A DNA stretch of 64,000 bases from Coenobita brevimanus (taxonomy: Eukaryota; Arthropoda; Malacostraca; Decapoda; Coenobitidae). The DNA is taken from assembly GCA_032717465.1 (NCBI GenBank), contig CM064683.1, forward strand, positions 42,441,100 to 42,505,099. Reading direction: 5' to 3'. This document shows positions 55,051-64,000 of this stretch, in pieces. The notes below the pieces were generated by a model, which had not been told where the DNA came from, ran no database searches, and was given only the letters and a program-made list of their open reading frames with translations. The translations under genes were made by a program, and so were the position numbers. Within the stretch, counting starts at the first letter, position 1; each line of letters starts with the position of its first letter.

Positions 55051-57084
55051 AGTGGTATGTGACTTCCAGTTAGGCGATTAGCAGGCCGGATTTTCACATT
55101 TATACTGGCGTAAATATTTCAGTGTTTACATGCATTAGAGTAGACATTTTGTTTTTAACCTGATATTTTTTTTCCAAAGCCTCTCGCCCTTGGAAGAGAT
55201 TTATCTGTGTTTTCTTGAAGTGGTATGTGACTTCCAGTTAGGTGATTGGCAGGCCAGATTTTCGCGTTTATATTGGCGTGAATATTTGAATGTTTACATG
55301 GATTACAGGACCAGACATTTTGTTTTAAACCAGGTCTTATATTCAAAGGCTCTCGCCTTTGGAAGAGATTTGTCTGTTTTCTTGAAGTGGTACGTGACAA
55401 CTTCCTGTTAGGCGATTGGCAGGCAGGATTTTGGCGTTTACACTGACAGGAATAATTGAATCCGTTGAAATGCATTAGAGGACTAGACGTTTTGCTTTAA
55501 GTTGCTCCTGGTAAGATAAGTTCCATAGTGATGATACCAACTGTGCTGCACGTCACTGAACATTACCGTAGATTACCATAGATGTTGTACCGGAAGAGGC
55601 TCTTTTCTAAGCCTGTGTCTCCGGGCTTCTCAGTTCTTCACTATTGTTATAACCCAGATGGTGTTCAGTAAGATCACGTCACATTTGGTTCAGGAACCCA
55701 GGCAGCTCCTGCATTTGATCTTTGATACTATTCAACCTGAGTAGCTAGGGTAGTCCATCAGTGGATTTTTTGTGGTCCTGTAATTACACCCGTAATTCTT
55801 ATCATTTATCTTTTTATTTATTTATTTTACAAAAACTGGAGGCCGTGTCAGGAGTGGGGACGCAACAGGCACATGGCACTGTGCCAGTTGGGTAATGTGG
55901 CACTGGCACAGAGCATAGTATTAGTCAAGTGCCTCAAACCCACAATACAGATGAAGGATATATGGCGTGGGCAGACCTACACCATTGCTCGTCCATCTCT
56001 GCCAACAGGAAGTACAGGAGAGAGAGAACATACAATCTCCTCATTTAATGCCCGTTTTTGATTTATTGCTTAATCCTGATTGACCCCAGCAGGAGCATTG
56101 GGGTCCCATGCTTAGCTACTTAGTCCAGAAGTACTGTAGGTGACAATGACCAGTCACTCATCCCTGAGTGACATCATCAGTAAACATCAACCCTTCTGAG
56201 ATTAACCAATATCACACACCCGGTCACAGCACCTTAACACACTAGACCACCTGGAGTCCAATTGTTAAGGCTGCTTTTGAAAAGGGGTGTACCAGTGGCC
56301 ATTATAGCTGCCATAACCCTATGTCAAGATAAAGGAGTTTAATTAAGCAGAAATTAATTGGATTTTGATTTTGTTATTTTGATTTCTTTTTATTGCATAA
56401 CCCCTAATGCGCTATATAGGCAGTCCTATGAGTATTAGAACTTCTTATAAGAATTCTCTTATGGTTTTTGTGAGACAGTGGAGCGGAATAATAACAAAAA
56501 ATCTATTTCAATGCACGCATCCTACACTGTGAATGGTCAGTTGGTGATACTATATTCTTTTTACACTAACTTGGCCTAAACCTTACACTATGAATGGTGT
56601 GTTGTAGCAATGCTGTAGATTATCGTGTCCTGTGTTTCTTCTACGGTCTTTGAAAACTACTTTTAATCGATTAATCAATCATTCCTGAGCTGAAAAAATT
56701 GATTTGAATATTTGAATTGAATTAATGTTCCGCAGCGACTTGGTGTCCGGGTGGTATATAGTAAAACATTCGTTTGATCTTGTTTAAAAAAATAAATAAA
56801 ACTTCTTTCCATTAAAATATCTTATAAGAGTGCTTAGACATTATTATAAAAATGTATTTGTTGTTTGTAAGAGCAATGAGTCTTTTATTTTATTAATATT
56901 GAAAATAACTGCTTGCAGAAGACGGCGTTACATCTTATAAGATGGTGAGAGTCAGACGGATGAGTCAGTTCTCGCCCAACCCTGTGCGAGGTAAGCGTGT
57001 TGCAAAATCATTGCTTCTTGCACTTCTCATTAGTCTTGTATTTCTTCCTGACTTTTGAGTGTTTGCTTTCCTACTGAGCTAGCA

Positions 57085-57852
57085 ATGGCCTCATACGAGG
57101 TTCCATTGAAATGGCTGAAAGGCCCAAAGCTAATTCTTGAGGTAAAGGTACAAGATGTGTGCATTCCGTTTGTAGTAGACACGGGGGCACCCAGAACGAC
57201 CCTGCCAAAAATCCTTCTTAGGAAATATGGTTTAGAGGGAGTCGTTCCCTTGGCTAAAGGTTATCTGGATGATTATCTTAAAGGTGTTGAAATAGTGCTG
57301 GAGTCGGTGAGTGGCCCAGTAAGTATTGTTATGGATATTGAAGTGGATAGTTATATGAAGTATTGTTGTGGCATAGTGGGCATGGATTTTTTGAGGTCAT
57401 GTAGTTGTACCCTAAACACGTCAAAGTCTTGTCCAGCGTTGACCGTCAGGGTACCCGAGGTCAAGCCCACTAAGATTGTTAACTTGTTATTTAAGAAAAC
57501 AATCAAGATCTGTGAGAAATCTTACGGCGAAATTCTCTTCGATACCGGAGGAATCGTGTCTCTTATGCCATCAACCGTGGCTAGGAAACACGGGCTGAAA
57601 TTTGAGGCCGTCCACCCTCCCCTCAATATTCATTTCACCTTCTTCAATCAAAGGTGCAATATACGGGAGTGTGTCAAAGATGTTCCCGTCTTCTTTGACG
57701 GCAAGGTGCACTACTTAGACTTTCATGTGTATTCAGGCCAGAAAATTATAGTCGGCATAAATGCTCTGCAGGATCAGGGATTTTCCTTTAAACCAGGTAT
57801 TATTTTCAAAGCCTCTCGCCTTTGGAAGAGGTTTGAGTCTGTGTTTTCTTGA
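57085..57852 (+). CDS. Bilobal retropepsin-like protein, unit 5, intact
   Basis: 255 aa with the same architecture as unit 4. It differs by I to V in LEVKVQDV, by PLAKGYL and by HPPLNI, plus silent changes. Both DTG motifs and both VG motifs are intact and the ending is RLWKRFESVFS. The inferred small exon is 56942-56990. Proteolytic activity and substrate are unknown. Origin from a captured retroelement protease by internal duplication is inference; no neighbouring pol is present. Confidence 0.8.
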   Translation: MASYEVPLKWLKGPKLILEVKVQDVCIPFVVDTGAPRTTLPKILLRKYGLEGVVPLAKGYLDDYLKGVEIVLESVSGPVSIVMDIEVDSYMKYCCGIVGMDFLRSCSCTLNTSKSCPALTVRVPEVKPTKIVNLLFKKTIKICEKSYGEILFDTGGIVSLMPSTVARKHGLKFEAVHPPLNIHFTFFNQRCNIRECVKDVPVFFDGKVHYLDFHVYSGQKIIVGINALQDQGFSFKPGIIFKASRLWKRFESVFS

Positions 57853-58816
57853 AGTGGTATGTGACTTCCAGTTAGGCGATTAGCAGGCCGGATTTTCACA
57901 TTTATACTGGCGTAAATATTTCAGTGTTTACATGCATTAGACTAGACATTTTGTTTTTAAACTGATATTTTTTTTCCAAAGCCTCTCGCCCTTGGAAGAG
58001 ATTTATCTGTGTTTTCTTGAAGTGGTATGTGACTTCCAGTTAGGTGATTGGCAGGCCAGATTTTCGCGTTTATATTGGCGTGAATATTTGAATGTTTACA
58101 TGCATTACAGGACCAGACATTTTGTTTTAAATCAGGTCTTATATTCAAAGACTCTCGCCTTTGGAAGAGATTTGTCTGTTTTCTTGAAGTGGTACGTGAC
58201 AACTTCCTGTTAGGCGATTGGCAGGCAGGATTTTGGCGTTTACACTGGCAGGAATAATTGAATCCGTTGAAATGCATTAGAGGACTAGACGTTTTGCTTT
58301 AAGTTGCTCCTGGTAAGATAAGTTCCATAGTGATGATACCAACTGTGCTGCACGTCACTGAACATTACCGTAGATTACCATAGATGTTGTACCGGAAGAG
58401 GCTCTTTTCTAAGCCTGTGTCTCCGGGCTTCTCAGTTCTTCACTATTGTTATAACCCAGATGGTGTTCAGTAAGATCACGTCACATTTGGTTCAGGAACC
58501 AGGCAGCTCCTGCATTTGATCTTTGATACTATTCAACCTGAGTAGCCAGGGTAGTCCATCGGTGGATTTTTTGTGGTCCTGTAATTATACCCGTAATTCT
58601 TATCATTTATCTTTTTATTGATTTATTTTACAAAAACTGGAGGCCGTGTCAGGAGTGGGGACGCAACAGGCACATGGCACTGTGCCAGTTGGGTAATGTG
58701 GCACTGGCACAGGGCATAGTATTAGTCAAGTGCCTCAAACCCAGAATACAGATGAAGGATATATGGCGTGGGCAGACCTACACCATTGCTCGTCCATCTC
58801 TGCCAACAGGAAGTAC

Positions 58817-58817
<1 letters not shown>

Positions 58818-58878
<61 letters not shown>
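58818..58878. repeat. (GA)n expansion in array unit 5
   Basis: Units 1-4 have only about five to seven GA repeats here. Unit 5 has about 30, accounting for its extra length. Confidence 0.95.
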
Positions 58879-58880
<2 letters not shown>

Positions 58881-58924
58881 ATACAATCTCCTTAATTCAT
58901 GCCCGTTTTTTATTTATTGCTTAA

Positions 58925-59471
58925 CCAGGGGAACTGTTGGCTTCCTGAAATACCCTCTAATATGTATATATCACTGAGCTCTGTAGAGCTCAATTGTGTA
59001 TATACCGTACACTTTTTGTTGTTTAAACAAATAACTGTTGCATACAAAAATCAAATTACTTACCTATAGATGACAATTTATGAGTTGCAGTTGCCGCGCC
59101 CTTATGGTAAAGTATGTAAACTTGCATACCGGTAGGTAAGTGAACATGGATCCGTACTAATTAATCCTGAAATGTAATTGATTTGTACTGTAAAACCCAC
59201 AATAATAGTCAAAAGGTAAGATATTTAATAAGGGATGTAAGACTGCCAGAAACTCCACGTAAAGTTGCACTCGTATTCAAAAAAAAAAAAATTGAATCTA
59301 ATCGAACATTCGCATGCGTTAATTTCACTGGGTTATGAACCTTATGGACAATAAAATAACTTTTTTTTTTTAACCATTTAAGACAATAAAATGTTAGCTA
59401 GAATATCAGTCATTATATGAACATGCTGTTATTTTTGAAATGTAGACGACTACTAGAATCCATAATTACGT
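58925..59471. other. Spacer right of the array
   Basis: AT-rich unique DNA starting ACCAGGGGAACTG. It contains the palindrome GAGCTCTGTAGAGCTC (58977-58992). No gene seen. Confidence 0.5.
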
Positions 59472-59514
59472 GAAATAAAGGATCACTGGTAAAAATAACC
59501 AGCTATCACGTAGG

Positions 59515-59524
59515 GTATAAAAGG
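59515..59524 (+). promoter_or_regulatory. TATA-like box
   Basis: TATAAAAGG lies about 25 bp upstream of the frame that encodes the LINE C-terminal piece. It could be a genuine core promoter that the truncated LINE landed beside, or chance in AT-rich DNA. Confidence 0.3.
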
Positions 59525-59542
59525 CGGGCATCTGTTGTTTAC

Positions 59543-59878
59543 GTGTCAGAAAAAGTGTTGGCACGGTTACGTCTCAAGGCCATCATTTTAACACATATGA
59601 AACCTTATATGGAAAGACGCTTCCCACCCCACTGTGACATCTGTAATGCGGTGTTATCTATCAGTCATATCATCCTGCGCTGTCGGCGATTTATTCGTGA
59701 ACGTGCTTCGCTTATAAATTACTGCGGCGCAGCAGACGTCCCCTTCACCCTGTCCACCATCCTGGGTGATGGGGACATTGTTATGATTGATAAATTGATG
59801 GCTTTCTTTGAGAGAGACCGGACTGATCAGAGTGATGTGACTTTTTTACTGTGTGGTTATGGTTTTTATCAACGGTAA
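59543..59878 (+). pseudogene. LINE ORF2 C-terminal fragment with zinc knuckle
   Basis: VLARLRLKAIILTHMK, then PPHCDICNAVLSISHIIL-RC: a C-x2-C-x7-H-x4-C knuckle preceded by an RLR..LTH segment, typical of the C terminus of I/Jockey-type LINE polyproteins. No ATG fits; it is a 5'-truncated copy. A 3'UTR with two tandem repeats and an A-rich end follow. Confidence 0.7.
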
Positions 59879-59897
59879 ATATGTATATATTGTAATA

Positions 59898-60340
59898 TTA
59901 ATTAGGGTTGACAGTTGACATATTTTAAATAGTTCCTCCTCCCACCGATCTATTTCTAATATAGATGTCCCCTACATTAAGCCAAGTTCCTCGCCTGACA
60001 GTCACCAGCTGATGAGTGCAAGTGTGCGATATAGGAAGGTATTGGGCACTTGCAGTCGATGGTGGTCTGCTGGGAGAGGTTCTTCACTTATTGTATAAAT
60101 TATGTAAATACATTATACTATCCTGCTTAAGTTATTCTAATTAGGGCCGACAGCTGACGTATATGGAAATGTTCCTGACTCGTCTGGTTCCCTTTCATAT
60201 ATTGATGTCCCCTATATTAGGTTGTGCCTCGACTGACAGTCACCAGGTGATGAGTGCAGGTATGTCATGTAGAAAGGCATAACATATCTGCAGTCGATGG
60301 TGTTCTGTTAGTCGAGATATTTTTATCATTAGTTTAAACC
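59898..60340 (+). repeat. Two ~238-bp tandem repeats (LINE 3'UTR)
   Basis: ATTAGGGTTGACAGTTGAC (about 59903) and ATTAGGGCCGACAGCTGAC (about 60140) start two diverged copies. Both share ATGTCCCCTA, GACTGACAGTCACCAG-like and GCAGTCGATGGTG blocks. Downstream is an A-rich tail at 60430-60497. Confidence 0.75.
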
Positions 60341-60492
60341 TAGCTATTTGTCTCTGTAGGATTTAGTATAGGTTAGCGATTTGTCTGTTAGGTGATTAGT
60401 TTTAGGGTCTTTAGATTAGTTTTTCTTTATAATATAAGATATAAAAAATATAAAACTAAAAAATTGAAAAAATAAAAATAGAAAAATTAAAT

Positions 60493-60496
<4 letters not shown>

Positions 60497-60550
<54 letters not shown>
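60497..60550. repeat. (TA)n microsatellite
   Basis: About 54 bp of TA following the A-rich LINE end, with (GT)n at 60587-60628 further on. Confidence 0.95.
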
Positions 60551-60554
<4 letters not shown>

Positions 60555-60583
60555 AGGTTTGGGTGAAAGTGTGTCTGGAAGTG

Positions 60584-60636
<53 letters not shown>

Positions 60637-60684
60637 TTGTATATATATGTATATATGTTTAATTGTATATACATATATATATCC

Positions 60685-60751
60685 GGCCTTAATAACCAGG
60701 GGCTTCGGCCCCAATGGTTGATAGGCCAGAAAAAAAAAAAAAAAAAAAAAA
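60685..60751 (+). other. UUCG-capped hairpin followed by poly(A)
   Basis: GGCCT...AACCA-GGGGC-TTCG-GCCCC-AA-TGGTT...AGGCC (60685-60727) forms a nested stem: 5-bp GGGGC/GCCCC on a UUCG tetraloop, then AACCA/TGGTT, then GGCCT/AGGCC. It is directly followed by about 23 A. Probably the structured 3' end of a retroposed RNA of unknown family. Confidence 0.6.
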
Positions 60752-60832
60752 GGCATTGACACGTCAACACTGAGGCTCCTCTCCTGATCCAACGCTGCAG
60801 GTTATGTGTGTGTGTGTGAGAGAATATACGGG

Positions 60833-61190
60833 CAGTGATGTGAATTACCGTACGAAGTGAAGTGAGATAAATGAAACCAAATAAATAATTAAGAGCAGTG
60901 ATGTGAACTGTACGAAGTGAAGTGATATACCGGTATATGAAACAAAATGAATCATAGGAAGTAGAGATAGTAAAAAAAAAAAAAAATGAACTATATATAT
61001 GAAATGAAGTGATGGTTTGGAAGCAAAGCGAATAATACGAAATGAAGTGAAATAGGGTATATGAAACAATATGATTTATCGAAAGTGAAGTGAGTTATGA
61101 AAAAGTGAATTATAGGAAAGGGAAGTGATAAGTATGAAACAAAAATAATTATATATGAAGGAATGTGAATTAAACAATATTGGGTGATAC
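60833..61190 (+). repeat. Degenerate GAAGTGAAGTGA minisatellite
   Basis: Recurring blocks of GAAGTGAAGTGA plus TATGAAAC(A)AAAT, spaced roughly 50-75 bp. Translations of it (FVSY..SLHF) are repeat artefacts. Confidence 0.7.
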
Positions 61191-61269
61191 ACAAAAGAAG
61201 CAGTTTGAATTAAACTAATACTTTAATGAAAAATGTGAACAATGGGGTGAGATACTGAGCAATGAAAGG

Positions 61270-61347
61270 ACATATTTTCTTGGAGGGAACAATCTAACTG
61301 GCTCCTGTCCTTTGGTTCCCTCTTCCTTGAATAAAGAAAAAAAAAAT
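61270..61347 (+). mobile_element. LINE 3' tail fragment
   Basis: TTGGAGGGAACAATC, CTTTGGTTCCCTCTTCCTTG and an A-run match the 3' end (complement of 8476-8552) of the LINE nested in the gypsy LTR. A severely truncated copy or shared 3' tail. Confidence 0.6.
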
Positions 61348-61668
61348 ACATGAGTAGAACAAAGGACTGATAAACATAATTCACGTTTTCTATGCGTCCT
61401 ACGTAAACTGACACACGACGCCAAACTTAGCGATGGAAAACTGAGTTGAAAACTCTGGTATTTTGGTTTAGCCACGATTACCAGTTCAGAAACATGTGAA
61501 GGTGCATCATCAGCGAGCAGACGAAATTTCTGTACAGATGAGGAACAACAGACAGACCAACAGACCTGGCAACGCAGAGGGACACAGCGCATGCGTGGGG
61601 ATGGCCCGGAATATTCGCTTTTAGATGAGCATGAAAGATTGGCGTGATTACTGTTATTATTGTTGTTG

Positions 61669-61708
<40 letters not shown>

Positions 61709-61715
61709 TTTTGAT

Positions 61716-61753
<38 letters not shown>

Positions 61754-62475
61754 TCACGTTCTCTGGTTCCCACGCGTTGACAATCAGCGCCCACACAGTC
61801 TCGATGGCTCTCCACTGATGTTTGATCTGTCACGTCAGTATATTTCTCTCACAAGCCAGCCCTTAATATCACCACCTGTCTAAAGATTATCATCTTCCGC
61901 CGCTATACAAGATGTAATGCAGCATTATCTACCGAATATTAATTCCTGTATATCATGCCCGGAATTAAAGAAAACAGACAAATAATGTGACCACAACTTA
62001 GCATTTCATTCTCTCTCCCCTACCTACCCTACCTCCCCTCCCTCAAACCACCCTTTCACCATCACTCGTCCCCCCACCCACCTTCCCTTCCTGGTTGCCT
62101 TGGCATTACCAATGTCGGTAAACATTGACATAGATATATTTTGGGAGTTTGGGTAGGATTTTCTTTCATTTTCCTTTTAACATTGTATGAGAGATATCGT
62201 TATTATATCCACCCTTGTGCAGACATCAAATTTATTTACGTTTTATGCACAATTAAACAGCCTTTTCATATAGAGATGCCATAAAGTAGTTGACATGATG
62301 GTGACTGTATAGAGCGAGTGTATACCGAGAGGATGATCATATTTTCTGTGGACACAGCCATGTCACAGGTTGCATATGATAATTAGTTTCGAAATTAATT
62401 ACATGTAGGAGTAAAGGACGTTTCTTAAACATTACGGAAGTCAAAGCCATCCAAACTCCATTCTGCGTCCGAAGT

Positions 62476-62480
<5 letters not shown>
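61348..62480. other. Intergenic with (TTA)n and (TA)n
   Basis: (TTA)n at 61673-61707, (TA)n at 61721-61751, C-rich stretch at 62015-62095. No gene recognised. Confidence 0.5.

Positions 62481-62522
<42 letters not shown>
62481..62522. repeat. (TA)n microsatellite
   Basis: About 42 bp of TA exactly at the left edge of the LINE ORF, probably the insertion target. Confidence 0.95.
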
Positions 62523-62524
<2 letters not shown>

Positions 62525-64000
62525 CTTGGTGGTGGGATGAGGGTGTAGAAGCTGCAATTAAGGAGAAAAGAAGGCTTTTCCGGGAATGGAAGAAGGGTGG
62601 TAGCAAAGAGGAATATTTGGCTGCCAAGCGTAGGGCTAGAAGAGAGGTATACAGGGCAAAGTCTGAGTCACAGAGACAATTACTTGATAACCTAAATCAT
62701 GGGGAAAGGAAAAATATATTTAGGGTGGCAGGTCAGGTGAAGAGGGATAATCGGGTTATCATAGGTGAGCAGTGTGTGAAGAATGATGAAGGAAGGGTAG
62801 TGGTGAACAGCGAGGATATTAAAGATGCATGGAGAGAGCATTATAATCGTTTGCTGAATGAGGAGTTTGACTGGGACAGGGAAGGTTTGGAGCCAGCAGA
62901 TCCAGTGTCTGGCCCTTGGCCTTTGATTGATACTGCTACCGTGAGTGAGGCAATAGGCAGGATGAGGGTGGGGAAGGCAGCAGGTGTGTCTGGGTTCACT
63001 GCCGAAATGTTGAAGGCCTCAGGCGATATAGGGGTGAGTTTAGTCACTGACCTGATAAACAGGATTATTTATGAGTGTGTTGTCCCAGATGATTGGCTGA
63101 AGAGTGTAATTGTAAATGTGTATAAAGGGAAGGGTGATGCCCTGGAAAGAGGAAATTATAGAGGTATAAAGCTTTTAGATCAGATAATGAAGGTAATGGA
63201 GAGAGTTTTAGAAGGTATGATTAGAGAAAGAGTGAATATTGATGAGATGCAGTTTGGGTTTATGCCAGGTAGGAGGACCACTGATGCCATATTCATTGTT
63301 CGACAGCTTCAGGAAAAATATATTGGTAGGAGAAGGGATCTTTATTTTGTTTTTGTTGATTTGGAAAAGGCCTTTGACAGAGTCCCTAGTGAGGTGGTGA
63401 AGTGGGCAATGAGAAACCTTGGCTTGGAGGAGTGGCTGGTTAGGGTGGTTATGGCCATGTATGTGGGTGCTCACACCCAGGTGAGAGTGAACAGAGATTT
63501 GAGTGATGAGTTTTCCGTGAATGTTGGTGTGCATCAGGGGTCAGTCTTGAGTCCCATGTTCTTTATCATGGTACTTGAAGCCCTTTCACGTGACTTTAGA
63601 AACGGACTCTCATAGGAGTTGTTGTATGCTGATGATTCGGTGTTGATTGCAGAGAATGAAAGGGAGGCGGAGGAAAGGTTTAGGAAGTGGAGAGATGGTA
63701 TGGGGCAAAAGGGTTTAAGGGTAGATGCAGATAAAACTAAAGTGATGATATCTAGGGTTGGTGGCGGTACTGTCAAAGACGAGGGAGAGTGGCCATGTGC
63801 AGTTTGCCACAAGGGCGTGGGAAGTAATTCCATCTTGTGCGGTGTGTGTGATAAATGGGTGCATAAGAGATGTAGTGGTATCAGAGGTAGGCTGCGAGAT
63901 AATGCTGATTTTATGTGTACGGCGTGCCAGGGTGAGCAGGTGGAGATTGTCAGACGTGAAAGGATTGAACTTGCTGGTGAATCTCTTGAGTGTGTGGAAC
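62523..64000 (+). pseudogene. LINE RT with PHD-like finger, 5'-truncated, runs off edge
   Basis: Open from WWWDEGVEAAIKEKRRLF with one TAG at 63613-63615 just before ELLYADDSVLIAE. Motifs in order: RVAGQVKRDN, MRVGKAAGVSGFTAEML, VNVYKGKGD with NYRGIKLLD, MQFGFMPGRRTTDAIF, FVDLEKAFDRVP, HQGSVLSPMFF, YADD, KGLRVDADKTKVM. Residues after the palm form C-x2-C-x10-C-x2-C-x4-H-x2-C-x14-C-x2-C (CAVCHKGVGSNSILCGVCDK...), a PHD/C4HC3-type finger inserted between palm and thumb. The frame is open to the window end. A different family from the LINE at 43233. The endonuclease is absent (5' truncation). Confidence 0.85.

Larger units (their letters stand above)
44865..58924 (+). repeat. Five-unit 2.8-kb tandem gene array
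   Basis: Units start at 44865, 47665, 50467, 53268 and 56070, with periods 2800, 2802, 2801 and 2802 bp. The last runs to about 58924 because of a (GA)n expansion. Units look about 98-99% identical by eye. Each contains, in order: a minus-strand family-B-like SINE, an AT-rich spacer with TATATAG, a small inferred exon, the bilobal aspartic-protease-like gene, three ~170-bp sub-repeats, and a 3' segment ending in GA repeats and TTATTGCTTAA. Units 1-2 share GAATTCTGGTATGG where units 3-5 read GAATTCTCTTATGG. Units 4-5 share the LA(N/K)GYL and DQGFSF variants. Confidence 0.95.

Noticed and set aside
44865..58924. Possibility that the 2.8-kb array is a CRISPR or bacterial repeat
   Set aside because: Unit size, SINE content and eukaryotic splice signals exclude it.

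Overview
Eukaryotic, repeat-rich genomic DNA, not bacterial. Long (GT)n, (GA)n, (TA)n and (CT)n microsatellites, tRNA- and 5S-derived SINEs, non-LTR and LTR retrotransposons, hAT and PIF/Harbinger DNA transposons and spliced genes point to an invertebrate. A decapod crustacean is my best guess (inference from repeat texture; no species marker was seen). The only recognisable ordinary host gene is the 5' part of a short-chain dehydrogenase gene resembling HSD17B8, on the minus strand: exon 1 at 5891-5963 and exon 2 at 1536-1652. The remaining exons would lie beyond the left edge.

Layout. 1-8158: SDR exons, a 4.2-kb intron with microsatellites, a foldback MITE and a hAT scrap. 8159-19262: a 66-bp minisatellite split by a Ty3/gypsy-like LTR element (8227-18976). 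Its domain order is gag(SCAN-like)-PR-IN-RT-RH, the Gmr1-type order. Its 5' LTR carries a minus-strand LINE and a 5S-rRNA-derived SINE, and its RNase H carries a tRNA-derived SINE. 19263-30000: mostly noncoding, with two tRNA-type SINEs, a decayed minus-strand retroviral/errantivirus-like envelope gene (21117-22802), a dispersed ~110-bp repeat and long dinucleotide arrays. 30000-33700: an uninterrupted gag-only ORF (32557-33627) preceded by four similar hairpins and flanked by exact direct repeats. 36044-40244: a hAT element with 8-bp target duplication, split by a Harbinger element (36434-39412). The Harbinger transposase and MADF-BESS genes are interleaved on opposite strands. 43026-44605: a SINE followed by a 5'-truncated LINE.

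44865-58924: the most striking region. Five near-identical 2.8-kb tandem units each carry a plus-strand gene for a protein with two retropepsin-like DTG lobes in one chain. Two copies (units 4 and 5) are intact. Unit 2 has an altered C terminus, and units 1 and 3 are frameshifted. Each unit also holds a minus-strand tRNA-type SINE and three ~170-bp sub-repeats that begin inside the coding 3' end.

58925-64000: a LINE 3' end with a tandemly repeated 3'UTR, a UUCG-capped hairpin with poly(A), a degenerate minisatellite, and a LINE ORF running off the right edge with a PHD-like C4HC3 finger after its RT. Most genes here are transposon genes, so the window reads as layered insertions. The clearest relative dates come from nesting: SINE, LINE and 5S-SINE after the gypsy element, and Harbinger after hAT.
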